DNA of 64,000 bases from Hymenobacter sp. YIM 151858-1 (GTDB lineage Bacteria; Bacteroidota; Bacteroidia; Cytophagales; Hymenobacteraceae): positions 4,216,001 through 4,280,000 of the forward strand of contig NZ_CP110136.1 in the NCBI RefSeq assembly GCF_025979705.1, read 5' to 3'. Below the pieces are notes generated by a model. That model ran no database searches. It was given only the letters and a program-made list of their open reading frames with translations, and was not told the DNA's origin. A program made the translations under genes and the position numbers. The first letter of the stretch is position 1; every line of letters begins with the position of its first letter. Below are positions 34,114 through 43,900 of this stretch, one piece after another.

Positions 34114-36336
34114 ATGTTTTTGCGAATAACCTCCTGGCTAAGTTTGGCTTTGCTGCTCCTCTGGAGCACGGTCACCACGGCCCAGGTGCTCGAGCCCACC
34201 AAGCTGAGCACCGCCGTGAGCAAGCCCACGGCCAAAGTAGGCGACGAGCTGGAGCTCATCGTCAATGCCCGCATCGACCCCACGTGGCACCTCTACGCCA
34301 CCGACTTCGACCCCGACCTAGGGCCCACGGTGTTCACGTTCAGCTGGGCCAAGTCGCCGGCCTACGAGGTGGTAGGCGCCCCCAAATCGGTGTCGCCCAA
34401 AAAGAAATTCGACACGGTATTTAAGGGCGACGTAACCTACTTCGAAACCACCGGCCAGATTCGGCAGCGCATCCGGCTGCTGCAGCCCGGCAGCATCAGC
34501 ATCAAAGCCGAGGCCGAGTACCAAAGCTGCACCGAAACCGACGGCCGCTGCATTCCGGGCAACAACTCGCTCACCTTCGGGCCCATCGAGGTAACGGGTA
34601 CCGCCGCAGCACCTACCGCCGCGCCTGTTGCACCCGCTAGCAAGGCCCCGGCAACGGCCGCGGCCGCACCCGCTACCGCCGCTCCGGCCAGCGTAGCCAC
34701 CGCCCCCGCAACCGCCACCCCCGATACTGCTTCGGTAGCCCTAGCCGCAGCGCCGGCCGCTGCCACCGCGCCCGATGCTCCGGCAGGGGTTTCGGCCGAA
34801 GCGCCCGTAGCGGCGCCAGCGGCGGCGGTGGCAACAGCCGCTGCCCCGGCTGCCAGCCCGCAGGCCACCCTAGGGCTGCTCGAGTACCTGCTGCTGGCGT
34901 TTGGCGCCGGCCTGCTGGCTGTGCTGATGCCCTGCGTGTACCCCATGCTGCCCATGACGGTGTCGTACTTCACCAACAGCAGCGGCTCGCGGGCCCAGGG
35001 CATTGCCAAAGCATTGGTGTACGGCCTCTCCATTATTGCCATTTACACCACCGCGGGCGTGCTGCTAAGCGTGCTGCTCGGGGCCGATGCGGCCAATGTT
35101 ATCAGCTCGCACTGGCTGCCCAACGTTATTTCGTTTGTCATTTTCGTGCTGTTCGGGCTTTCCTTCCTAGGTCTGTTCGAGATTCAGGCGCCCTCGGGGC
35201 TGGTCAACTCGGTCGATCGGCAGGCCGACAAGGGCGGCTGGTCGGGCCTGTTTTTCATGGCTGCCACGCTGGTACTGGTGTCGTTTTCGTGCACGGTGCC
35301 GTTTGTGGGCTCGGTGGCCATTGCCTCGGCCGGCGGCGAGTTGCTGCGGCCTACGCTGGGCATGATGAGCTTTGCCCTGGCGTTTGCCCTGCCCTTTGTG
35401 CTGTTTGCCTTGTTCCCCTCGTGGCTCAAGAGCATGCCTAGGTCGGGTGGCTGGCTGAATACCCTGAAGGTGACCATGGGCTTCGTGGAGCTGGCCCTGG
35501 CTTTTAAATTCCTGAGCTCGGCCGACCTATCGTACCACTGGGGCCTGCTGCCGCGCGGTGTGTTTATTGCCATTTGGGCGGTGCTGGCCCTGCTGCTGGG
35601 TTTGTACCTGCTGGGCTTCATCCGCCTGCCGCACGACGACGAAAGCACCCGCGTAAGCGTGCCGCGCCTGCTGCTGGCCGGCGTTTCGCTCACGTTTATG
35701 CTGTACCTGCTGCCCGGCTTGTTCGGGGCGCCGCTGCCGGCGCTGTCGGCGCTGGTGCCGCCGCCCAGCCGCCACGATTTTTCGCTGGCCGCGCCTACAG
35801 CCGGCGCTGCCGCCATGCCGGTAAGCACCGCCGCCAACACCCTCTGCGAAACCCCACGCCACGCCGATTTTCTGGAGCTGCCGCACAACCTGCAGGGCTA
35901 TTTTGATCTGAAGCAGGCCCTGGCCTGCGCCAAGCAGCAGAACAAGCCCGTATTTGTCGACTTTACGGGCCACAACTGCGGCAACTGCCGCCTGATGGAA
36001 GCCTCGGTATGGGCCGACCCACGCGTGCTGCAGCGCCTGCGCAACGATTACGTAGTGGTAGCGCTGTACGTAGATGATAAAACCGAGCTGCCCGAGGCGG
36101 AGTGGTTTACCTCGCAGCGCGACGGCCGCCAGAAAAAGTCGATCGGCGAGCAAAACCTCGATTTCGAAATCAGCCGTTTCGGGGCCAATGCCCAGCCGTA
36201 CTACGTGTTGCTCTCGCCCGACGGCCAACAGCTGGTTGAGCCCAAAGCCTACGAATCGGATGCCACGCGCTTCGTGGAGTTCCTCGACGCTGGCCTGGCA
36301 CGCCACCGCGCGGCTGCGCCCGTGGCAACTCGTTAG
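34114..36336 (+). CDS. dsbD: Thiol:disulfide interchange protein, DsbD family
   Basis: A 740-residue inner-membrane protein that passes electrons from cytoplasmic thioredoxin to the periplasm. It has a signal peptide, then an N-terminal DsbD-alpha-like domain with a cysteine pair (SCTETDGRC). A long Ala/Pro-rich linker spans about 160-250. The eight-helix core carries its two cysteines in LMPCVYPM and SFSCTVPF. The C-terminal thioredoxin-like domain has CGNC at 622-625. Compared with E. coli, the linker is longer and the last motif is CGNC rather than CVAC. The cytoplasmic partner may be the thioredoxin at 40517. Confidence 0.92.
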   Translation: MFLRITSWLSLALLLLWSTVTTAQVLEPTKLSTAVSKPTAKVGDELELIVNARIDPTWHLYATDFDPDLGPTVFTFSWAKSPAYEVVGAPKSVSPKKKFDTVFKGDVTYFETTGQIRQRIRLLQPGSISIKAEAEYQSCTETDGRCIPGNNSLTFGPIEVTGTAAAPTAAPVAPASKAPATAAAAPATAAPASVATAPATATPDTASVALAAAPAAATAPDAPAGVSAEAPVAAPAAAVATAAAPAASPQATLGLLEYLLLAFGAGLLAVLMPCVYPMLPMTVSYFTNSSGSRAQGIAKALVYGLSIIAIYTTAGVLLSVLLGADAANVISSHWLPNVISFVIFVLFGLSFLGLFEIQAPSGLVNSVDRQADKGGWSGLFFMAATLVLVSFSCTVPFVGSVAIASAGGELLRPTLGMMSFALAFALPFVLFALFPSWLKSMPRSGGWLNTLKVTMGFVELALAFKFLSSADLSYHWGLLPRGVFIAIWAVLALLLGLYLLGFIRLPHDDESTRVSVPRLLLAGVSLTFMLYLLPGLFGAPLPALSALVPPPSRHDFSLAAPTAGAAAMPVSTAANTLCETPRHADFLELPHNLQGYFDLKQALACAKQQNKPVFVDFTGHNCGNCRLMEASVWADPRVLQRLRNDYVVVALYVDDKTELPEAEWFTSQRDGRQKKSIGEQNLDFEISRFGANAQPYYVLLSPDGQQLVEPKAYESDATRFVEFLDAGLARHRAAAPVATR

Positions 36337-36369
36337 TAAAGTATCGGCCGCCTTCGTTACTTGCCCTTT

Positions 36370-37521
36370 ATGAAAAAGCTCCTGTACCTGCTGCCTCTGG
36401 CGCTGCTTCACCTAGGGGTAGGCGCGCAGGCCCAAACCCCGGCACCCGCCAAGCCCGCATCGGCTACCTCAACTGCCGACCCCAGCCGTATTACCCTGGT
36501 TGTTCATGGCGGAGCCGGTACCATTACCCGCGCCAACATGACGCCCGACCAGGAGAAGGCCTACCGCGAGGTGCTCAACCAGGCGCTGCAGGTGGGCTAC
36601 GGCGTGCTGCAGAAGGGCGGCACCTCGCTCGATGCCGTGGAGGCCACGGTGCGCATCATGGAGGATTCGCCGCTGTTCAACGCTGGCAAAGGAGCCGTTT
36701 TCACCCACGAGGGCCGCAACGAGCTCGATGCTTCTATTATGGACGGCAAAACGCTTAAGGCTGGCTCGGTGGCCGGCGTAACCGTTGTGCGCAACCCCAT
36801 TACGGCTGCCCGCACCGTGATGGAAAAGTCGGAGCACGTGATGATGGTAGGGCCCGGCGCCGAGTTGTTTGCCAAAGAGAAAGGCCTGCAGATCGTTGAG
36901 CCCAGCTACTTCTACACCGAGGCGCGTTACAACCAGCTGCAAAAAGCCATTGCCAAGGAGCAGGGCGCCGTTACCGATCAGCTGAACACGCCTACCAAAG
37001 CTGCGGCGCCCGCAGCGCCGGCTACCGAGTCGAAGAAGATTAAGGTAAAACAGAAGGCCGGCAGCATGCCCCAGGGCTACCAGGAGCCGCCCATCTTCAC
37101 GGAGGGGCGCAAGTACGGCACGGTAGGCGCCGTGGCCCTCGACCAATACGGCAACCTGGCCGCCGCCACCAGCACCGGCGGCATGACCAACAAACGCTAC
37201 GGCCGCGTCGGCGATGCACCCATCATCGGGGCCGGCACCTACGCCGATAACCAGTCGTGCGCTATTTCGTGCACGGGCTGGGGCGAGTACTTTATCCGGG
37301 CCACGGTAGCCCGCGACATTGCCGCCCGCATGGAGTATGGCAAGCAGCCGCTGCAGCAGGCCGCCCAGGCCACCATCGATAAGGTAGCCCAGTTGGGCGG
37401 CGACGGCGGCCTCATCGGCCTCGATAGGCAAGGCAACATTACCATGCCTTTTAATTCTGAAGGCATGTACCGCGGCTACATCAAGGCCAATGGGCAAAGC
37501 GAAGTGCTCATTTACAAGTAA
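36370..37521 (+). CDS. Isoaspartyl peptidase / L-asparaginase (plant type, Ntn hydrolase)
   Basis: A 383-residue precursor with a signal peptide (MKKLLYLLPLALLHLGVG), so it acts in the periplasm or outside. The alpha part has LVVHGGAGTI and LFNAGKGAVF. Self-cleavage is expected before Thr251 in KYGTVGAVALDQ, which becomes the nucleophile. The beta part has TGGMTNKRYGRVGDAPIIGAG and SCTGWGEYF. The linker just before the nucleophile is long and Ala/Lys-rich, typical of the autocleavage region. It hydrolyses isoaspartyl dipeptides and asparagine. An Lrp/AsnC-type regulator lies downstream beyond a putative RNA gene. Confidence 0.93.
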   Translation: MKKLLYLLPLALLHLGVGAQAQTPAPAKPASATSTADPSRITLVVHGGAGTITRANMTPDQEKAYREVLNQALQVGYGVLQKGGTSLDAVEATVRIMEDSPLFNAGKGAVFTHEGRNELDASIMDGKTLKAGSVAGVTVVRNPITAARTVMEKSEHVMMVGPGAELFAKEKGLQIVEPSYFYTEARYNQLQKAIAKEQGAVTDQLNTPTKAAAPAAPATESKKIKVKQKAGSMPQGYQEPPIFTEGRKYGTVGAVALDQYGNLAAATSTGGMTNKRYGRVGDAPIIGAGTYADNQSCAISCTGWGEYFIRATVARDIAARMEYGKQPLQQAAQATIDKVAQLGGDGGLIGLDRQGNITMPFNSEGMYRGYIKANGQSEVLIYK

Positions 37522-37546
37522 GCCGCCCCAACGCAATGCACCAGTT

Positions 37547-37590
37547 AAAAGCCGCCGTTCCTGAGCATGTTTGCCAGAGCGGCGGCTTTT
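37547..37590 (+). terminator. Terminator of the isoaspartyl peptidase gene
   Basis: An 11-bp stem (37547-37557 and 37580-37590) with a 22-nt loop and T-run. Confidence 0.75.
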
Positions 37591-37796
37591 CTATTGCCCT
37601 AGGTGCCATGGGCAAAGCGGCTTATTATGAGCCCGCGCCACGACTAATGTTTGGCAAAGCCGGAAACATTTGGAGTTTTGTAGCGCAAAAGCTTGCATTA
37701 CCTGCCCTCAGCGCGTTTGTCCGCGCGTTATCCATGTTGCCTGGATTAGTTTCTTCAGTGCCTTATTGCCGAGCCGTAGCCGGCTGCCCTCTGGGC

Positions 37797-38027
37797 AAAA
37801 AAAAGGCGGCACCCACCCAGATGCCGCCTCTAGAACAGAACGTACCCACCCAGATACGTTCCGCAAGTTCCCTCTTCACAAGTTCCACCCTGGTTGTAGC
37901 CGAAGGAGTTGCACCTTCGCAAGCACGCGTTGCGGCCAGGCCGCCCAGCTGACTTGGCACCACGGCAGCAATTTGCCTGCGTGATGTGCGCTGCTCTACA
38001 AAGTTCTTAACGCCGGCTGCGTTTTGT
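37797..38027 (-). ncRNA. Putative structured small RNA with twin identical loops
   Basis: On the minus strand, two hairpins lie in tandem with different perfect stems but the same 10-nt loop TCTGGGTGGG. One has stem GAACGTA/TACGTTC (37838-37861). The other has stem AGGCGGCA/TGCCGCCT (37804-37829), which ends in eight U and so is an intrinsic terminator. A third small hairpin with stem CGAAGG/CCTTCG lies at 37901-37919. TACATTTG on the minus strand (38040-38033) is a possible -7 element, giving a transcript of about 230 nt. No minus-strand protein gene ends here. A Cys-rich frame of 58 codons with no ATG, stopping at 37830, is the main alternative reading. Confidence 0.5.
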
Positions 38028-38149
38028 TATCACAAATGTAAAGCTGGCGCGTAATAGGTAAAATATTAACATCATATATGACGAACATTTACATACTTCT
38101 TCACTTTTAGTTCGTTCTCTTGAAAATCTCGCAAGTTAAACCCGATAAG

Positions 38150-38614
38150 ATGTCTCGTAATTACGAACTTGACGACACCGACCGTAAAATACTGGCGCTG
38201 TTACTCGAAGACGCCAAAATGCCTTACACCGAAATTGCGCGTCGGGTACACGTATCGGGAGGCACGGTGCACGTGCGAATGGGCCGCCTCGAAGAGCTGG
38301 GTATTGTACGCGGTGCTACGCTTAAAATTGATTATGCCAAGCTGGGCTACGGCGTAAACGCCTTTTTGGGCATCTACTTGCTCAAAAGCTCGGTGTACAA
38401 CAGCGTGGCCGAGCAGCTGCGCGATATTCCGGAGGTGGTAAGCATCCACTTTACTACCGGCGCCTACGGGGTGTTTGCCCGCCTGGTATGCCGCGATACG
38501 CAACACCTGCGCGATGTGCTTCACGACAAGATTCAGCTGATCGAGGGCATCGAACGCACCGAAACCCTTATTTCGCTGGAAGAAACGCTGAACCGGCCCA
38601 TACAATTGCTTTAA
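38150..38614 (+). CDS. Lrp/AsnC family transcriptional regulator
   Basis: A 154-residue protein. The N-terminal winged helix-turn-helix reads ELDDTDRKILALLLED, then IARRVHVSGGTVHVRMGRLE. The C-terminal RAM/AsnC ligand domain has FLGIYLLKSS and IEGIERTETLISLEE. The ATG at 38150 gives the normal start of the family; a TTG 30 bases upstream is in frame but less likely. Such regulators bind amino acids and control amino-acid genes, and its neighbour is an asparaginase-type enzyme. The flanks on both sides are AT-rich and share CATATAT words (near 38074 and 38749), possible binding sites for self-control. Confidence 0.92.
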   Translation: MSRNYELDDTDRKILALLLEDAKMPYTEIARRVHVSGGTVHVRMGRLEELGIVRGATLKIDYAKLGYGVNAFLGIYLLKSSVYNSVAEQLRDIPEVVSIHFTTGAYGVFARLVCRDTQHLRDVLHDKIQLIEGIERTETLISLEETLNRPIQLL

Positions 38615-38630
38615 GTCGCCAACGCCAGAC

Positions 38631-38664
38631 AGCGGGCCCCGGGTATGGTAACCTCGGGCCCGCT
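38631..38664 (+). terminator. Terminator of the Lrp-type gene
   Basis: A 9-bp GC-rich stem (38631-38639 and 38656-38664) followed by a T-rich stretch. Confidence 0.75.
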
Positions 38665-38846
38665 TTGCATTTTATTGCACTGAGCGCAGGGCTTTTGCAC
38701 ATCTAAAAAAATTAGCTGTAAAAAAATTAACAAGGTTAATGTCGTATCATATATAGTATTATTATTACAAAAAATTGAACAAGTAAACATCGGCACCACC
38801 CTACAAAGGGCTGGCAGCAGGTGGCTTTGCCCTACCGTCGAGCCCT

Positions 38847-39403
38847 ATGATTTCTGCTTGCACTAGCTCTGCTCATCGAACTAGCCAGCCACCAAAGCGG
38901 TGCCTGAGCCGGGCCGAGCTTGCGCAGCTACCTAGGGAGGGACAAAAACTAAATGCGCTTTCAGTTAGGCTAGGTGAAAAACCGTTGTTGGATTATTGCA
39001 ACAACAGCGCCCTCATGAGTATACCGGCCTCGGGAAGCTGGTCCTGCGCTTTGATAGCACACGGTGGGCTTACCCACAGCGCGACTTCGGGCTGGCAACC
39101 AGCCGAAAGCAAGTTGTATAGCGTGTGCCCTGAACACCTAGGCTTGCCTAGGTGCCAAGCTGCTGCGGTGCAAGTGGGGAGTAAGGTTGTGAGCGGTAGC
39201 CCGGGTAAAAACTGCCTGATTGCCAGTGCTAACACCAATGCCTGGCTTGCCCATGGGGCAGCCGCGGCAAGGTTTGGCTAGAAGATATGCCTGAGGTGGT
39301 GCAAGCCCGTATTGCGCCTCCCAACGACATTGCACTACAGCCTCAACTTCGTGCAGGTGGAGACGAAGTTGAGCGGTGTGCGAGGGCGTTTATTCCTAAG
39401 TAA
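38847..39403 (+). pseudogene. Possible decayed gene, no intact frame
   Basis: No complete gene is present between 38665 and 39520. Two protein-like fragments lie in the same frame (codon starts at position modulo 3 = 2). One is about 38978-39115 (with YTGLGKLVLRFDSTRWAYP). The other is 39233-39403, ending in VVQARIAPPNDIALQPQ and FIPK before TAA 39401-39403. Stops separate them. A + strand terminator follows the second fragment directly, as expected for a real gene end. A 144-codon frame at 38847-39281 in another phase looks random. The family is not recognised. Confidence 0.35.
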
Positions 39404-39411
39404 ACGTCCGG

Positions 39412-39441
39412 CGTCGGCCGTGGGTGGCGCCACGGCCGACG
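39412..39441 (+). terminator. Terminator
   Basis: A perfect 12-bp stem (39412-39423 and 39430-39441) followed by TTATTTTTT. It ends a + strand transcript for which no intact gene is seen upstream. A second hairpin with 9-bp stem CAACTTCGT/ACGAAGTTG lies at about 39352-39379. Confidence 0.82.
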
Positions 39442-39520
39442 TTATTTTTTGTAAATAACCGTGGTGGCTGTCTATTTCTTTGTAGCCGCCGGCGTATATT
39501 TCGGAACTGTTGCCCTGCCC

Positions 39521-40459
39521 ATGAAAGCTTTGCTTGCTGCCTTGCTGCTTTTCGGCGGCGCCTCCGTAGCCGAGGCCCAGAGCCTACCGGCTGTGTACCT
39601 GAACGAGCTAAATCAGGAGGCCGTACCCGACAGCGCCACGCACTACCGGGTGGTGGAGCAACAACCCGAGAACGGCCTGTACCCTATACGCGAGTACGCC
39701 CTGAACGGCACCCTGCTGTTGCGGGGCTACCTCGATAGCATAACGCCGCCCAGACGCAGCGGCTTGTTCACTACCTACTATCCCAGCGGCGCCAAGGCCA
39801 GCCAGGTACACTTTCAGAACGACCAGCCCAACGGGTTGTACGTAGCCTGGTACGAAGACGGCAAGGTGCAGGAGCGGGGCGAGTACCACAACGGCGAGCG
39901 TACCGGCCGCTGGCTAAGCGTACACCGCAACGGGCAGCGCCGCTCCACCGGCCTGTACCACGAAAACCAGCCCACCGGCGAGTGGCGCTATTATTACAGC
40001 TCAGGCCAGCCCGCAGCGGTAGAGCAAATAGGCCAGGAAGCCAGCGTAAAGCTCTTCAACGAAGACGGCAGCCGCTACGAGGGCATGGTGCGGCGGCGGC
40101 AGGCGCCCGAGTTCCCGGGCGGCGAGCAAGCCTTGGTCGAGTACCTGATTCAGCACACTAACTACCCCAAAGATGCCCGCCGCAAGGGCATTACCGGTAA
40201 AGTGTACGTGAGCTACACCGTGGGCGAAGACGGCCGGGTAGGGCAGGTGCGCGTGCTGCGCGGCCTCTCGCCCGATACCGACCTGGAGGCCAAGCGCGTG
40301 GTGGAAAGCCTGCCTAGGTTCCGGCCGGGCCGCGAGTACAACGTGCCCACCAGTTTCACCTACACGGTGCCTATTTACTTCGCCCCACAGTTCAATTTGT
40401 TTGGCGGGCCCAAGCCCCCGCCCACGCCGCCGGTAGAGGCCCGCGCCAACTGGGAGTAA
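39521..40459 (+). CDS. TonB C-terminal domain protein with MORN-type repeats
   Basis: 312 residues. It has a signal peptide (MKALLAALLLFGGASVAEAQ). Residues 70-190 hold MORN-like toxin_YwqK repeats (GLFTTYYPSGAKAS, NGLYVAWYEDGKVQERGEY, TGRWLSVHRNGQ and TGEWRYYYSSGQ). The end has a TonB C-terminal domain (APEFPGGEQALVEYLIQ, GKVYVSYTVGEDGRV and VVESLPRFRPG). It has no N-terminal membrane anchor of the TonB type, so it is likely secreted or periplasmic rather than a true energy transducer. The longer in-frame extension at 39461 is rejected because it lacks signal-peptide sense. Confidence 0.87.
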   Translation: MKALLAALLLFGGASVAEAQSLPAVYLNELNQEAVPDSATHYRVVEQQPENGLYPIREYALNGTLLLRGYLDSITPPRRSGLFTTYYPSGAKASQVHFQNDQPNGLYVAWYEDGKVQERGEYHNGERTGRWLSVHRNGQRRSTGLYHENQPTGEWRYYYSSGQPAAVEQIGQEASVKLFNEDGSRYEGMVRRRQAPEFPGGEQALVEYLIQHTNYPKDARRKGITGKVYVSYTVGEDGRVGQVRVLRGLSPDTDLEAKRVVESLPRFRPGREYNVPTSFTYTVPIYFAPQFNLFGGPKPPPTPPVEARANWE

Positions 40460-40461
40460 AC

Positions 40462-40501
40462 GCAAAGCGGCCCCGCCACCTAGGTGGCGGGGCCGCTTTG
40501 C
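40462..40501. terminator. Perfect 40-bp palindrome with CCTAGG at its centre
   Basis: Arms of 20 nt (40462-40481 and 40482-40501) are exact complements with no spacer, and ACCTAGGT is the middle. It lies between two convergent genes and should terminate both. Confidence 0.85.
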
Positions 40502-40516
40502 TTAGGCAGGGGGCAA

Positions 40517-40846
40517 TTAGGCCGTTACCTGCGCATCCAGCTTCTGGGCCAGCACGTGCTTGGGCACGGCGCCCACTTGCTTGTCAACCACCTGGCCGTT
40601 CTTGAACACCAGCAGCGTAGGGATGCTGCGGATGCCGAACTTCATCGAGGTTTGCGGGTTGGCGTCTACGTCAACTTTGCCGATAACGGCGCGGCCTTCG
40701 TACTCACCGGCCAGTTCCTCCACTACCGGGCCTACCATGCGGCACGGGCCGCACCATTCGGCCCAAAAGTCTACCAGTACAGGCTTATCGGAGTTGATGA
40801 TTTCGTCGAAGTTGGCGTCGGTGATTTCAATGGCTTTGTGTCCCAT
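40517..40846 (-). CDS. trxA: Thioredoxin
   Basis: A 109-residue cytoplasmic disulfide reductase with the classic active site [10 protein letters not shown], the buried Asp in VLVDFWAEW, the cis-proline in SIPTLLVF, and full normal length. It supplies electrons to ribonucleotide reductase, methionine sulfoxide reductases and, probably, the DsbD protein encoded at 34114. It lies 131 bp after dnaE on the same strand, with an AT-rich leader, so its own promoter is likely although read-through is possible. Confidence 0.96.
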   Translation of the reverse strand: MGHKAIEITDANFDEIINSDKPVLVDFWAEWCGPCRMVGPVVEELAGEYEGRAVIGKVDVDANPQTSMKFGIRSIPTLLVFKNGQVVDKQVGAVPKHVLAQKLDAQVTA

Positions 40847-40977
40847 TGTCTTATTCGGGTTAAGAAAGTGAGTGCCTTTGTTAATTAACCTGCTTACGCG
40901 AGTTGGGCGCGCAAGGTAGCAGATTGGATGGCAAACATGGAGCCTACGGAAAAGTTCGAGTACGCTAGCAGCACAAA

Positions 40978-43900
40978 TTAGATGAGCTGGCAGGCGTCAA
41001 TTTCCATTTCGCGCATCCGGAAGATAAACGACTTGGGCTCGATGCGGTAGCGGCGCGAGTAGGTATCCACCGTGAGGTGCTCGTGCGGCTCGGCAAACTT
41101 GATTTCGAGCTTTTTGGAGCCCGCGCACTCCTCCACGGCCGACATAAAGCGGTCCATGAAGGGCTCCGTAATCGTGCGCAGATCGAGCTGCACGCGCACG
41201 CCGTTGGCCAGCTTCTCGGCCACGTTGAACAGCGGCTCCATGGTCATGATCTTGAACTCGTACTGATCGGAGTCGCGGAACCGCTGGGCGTACTTGCCCC
41301 GGATGAACATCGGCGGAATCTGCTCCTTGTCGTAGTTGCGTGGGTTGATGATGCTCGAAAACTTGGTGTAGTCGTCGCGGAACAAGGCCAGGTTGATGCT
41401 CGATTCGTAGTCTTCCACGTTGAACGACACGAACGGCTGGCCCGTCTTGGTCGTCTTGAACATCACGTTCGAAATCAGCCCCGCCACCGTAATGTCGCGG
41501 TTCTTGTACGTCTCAATCTTGTCGAGGCCGCAGGTGCAGTAGCTGTCTATTTCCAGCTTGAAGTCGTCGAGCGGGTGGCCCGAGAGGTAAAAGCCCACCA
41601 CTTCCTTTTCGCGGCGCAGCTGCTCGGTAGCGGGCCAGGGCTCCATGTCGGCCACCTTGGGCAGCGGCATGGCCACCGCCCCGAAAGCGCCGCCCCCAAA
41701 CAAGCTCTGCTGGGCCGAGTCCTGGTCGGCCTGGTGCTGCTGACCTAGGCGCACCGCCTTGTCGATGAGGTGCTGGTCGCCGGCCGGGGCCTCCACAAAC
41801 TGGCGGCGGTGGTAGCGCTCAAACGAGTCGAAGGCTCCAGCCAAAGCCAGGCTTTCGAACGTTTTCTTGTTCACGGCGCGCAGGTTCACGCGCTTGGCAA
41901 AGTCGAAAATGTCGGAGTACGGGCCTTTCTTTTCGCGTTCGGCCACAATGTTCTCGATGGCGGCTTCGCCGGCACCCTTCACGGCGGCCATGCCGAAACG
42001 AATCTGACCCTTCTCGTTCACGTTGAACTTCAGCACCGATTCGTTCACGTCGGGGCCGAGTACCTGCACACCCTGGCGGCGCGCCTCCTCGATAAAGAAG
42101 GTCACCTTCTTGATGTCCGACATGTTGTTCGTCAGCACCGCCGCCATGTATTCGGCCGGGTAGTTGGCCTTCAGATAACCCGTCTGATAAGCCACCACCG
42201 AGTAGGCGGCCGAGTGGGAGCGGTTGAAGCCGTAGGCCGCAAACTTCTCCATCACGTCGAACACCTCGTTGGCTTTCTTCTCCTTGATGCCGTGCAGCTC
42301 CAAAGCGCCCTTGCAGAATTTCTCCCGCTCCTGCGCCATCTTCTTCATGTCCTTCTTACCCATGGCGCGGCGCAGCAGGTCGGCGCCACCTAGGGAGTAG
42401 CCGGCCAGGATCTGGGCCGTTTGCATGATCTGCTCCTGGTACACCATGATGCCCTGGGAGTAGTTCAGGATGGGCTCCAGCAGCTCGTGTGGGTACTCAA
42501 TCGGCTCGCGCCCGTGCTTGCGGTTGATGAAGTTCGGAATGAACTGCATCGGGCCGGGGCGGTACAGGGCGTTCATGGCAATCAGGTCCTCGATGTTGGT
42601 GGGCTTGAGGTCCTTGAGGTACATGCGCATGCCCTCCGATTCGAACTGGAACGTGCCGATGGTGTCGCCGCGCTGGTACAGTTCGTAGGTCTTGGGGTCG
42701 TCGAGCGGAATGTCGTCGATGTTGATGTCGACGCCGTGGTTCTTCTTGATCAGCGTGAGGGCGTCCACGATAATCGTGAGCGTCTTCAGCCCCAGGAAGT
42801 CCATCTTCAGCATCCCCGCCGACTCAATCACCTTGCCGTCGAACTGCGTCACCAAGAGGTCCGAGTCCTTGGAGGTCGACACCGGAATGTACTTCGTGAT
42901 GTCGTCGGGGGCGATGATGACGCCGGCCGCGTGGATGCCCGTATTGCGCACCGAGCCTTCGAGCTTTTCGGCAAGGCGCAGAATCTGGCCGCGCAAGTTG
43001 TCCGGCGCGTCGTCGCGGCGGATCATGTCCAGCTCCTGGTTTTCGGCAAAAGCCCCGGCCAGCGTGGTGCCGGGCTTTTCGGGCACCATCTTGGCCAGCT
43101 CGTTGGTGGCGGGCAGGGGCAGCTCCATGGCCCGCGCTACGTCCTTGATGCTCGACTTGGCGGCCATGGTACCGAAGGTGATAATCTGGGCCACCTGCGT
43201 TTTGCCGTACTTGTCTACCACGTAGTCAATCACGCGCTGGCGGTTCACGTCGTCGAAGTCGATATCGATATCGGGCATCGACACGCGCTCGGGGTTCAGG
43301 AAACGCTCGAACAGCAAGGAGTACTTAATCGGGTCGATGTTGGTGATGCCTACGCAGTAGGCCACCGCCGAGCCGGCCGCCGAGCCACGGCCCGGGCCCA
43401 CGGCCACGCCCATGTCGCGGCCCTTGTTGATGAAGTCCTGCACGATGAGGAAGTAGCCCGCAAAGCCCATCGTCTGGATGATGCGCAGCTCGTATTCCAG
43501 CCGTTCCTCGATTTCGGGCGTGCGCTCGGAGTAGCGCGGCGGCTTGGTCATCGTCACGATGCCCTTGCCCGCCCCCGGCCCGAACGCGCCCACGTAGGTC
43601 AGTTCGCGCAGGAATTCGTCGGCATTGGCAAAGCCAGCCGGCAGCGGGAAGTTGGGCAACAGGATATCGCGCGCCAGCTTGGGCGGCGTGATTTTATCAA
43701 CGATTTCGTTCGTGTTGTCCACGCTTTCCGGCACGTCTGCGAAAAGCGCGTTCATCTCTTCCTGCGACTTGAAGTAGAACTGGTCGTTGGGGAAGCCAAA
43801 GCGCGAGCGGGGCTTGGGCATCTGCATTTCCTCGTCGATGCGCATGAGCTGCCGGCGCACCTCGTCGTCTTTGGCGGCGCGCGGGCGCAGGTTGTCGAGG

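Noticed and set aside
37536-37952. A 138-codon + strand frame
   Set aside because: It runs through the peptidase terminator and the twin hairpins and has no protein-like pattern.
37763-37963. A 66-codon minus-strand frame over the twin hairpins
   Set aside because: It reads straight through the intrinsic terminator, so it is unlikely to be translated. A Cys-rich frame in another phase that stops before the terminator has no ATG and is kept only as an alternative to the RNA call.
39461-39520. A longer N-terminus for the TonB/MORN protein
   Set aside because: The extension lacks signal-peptide sense, while the ATG at 39521 opens a clean signal peptide.
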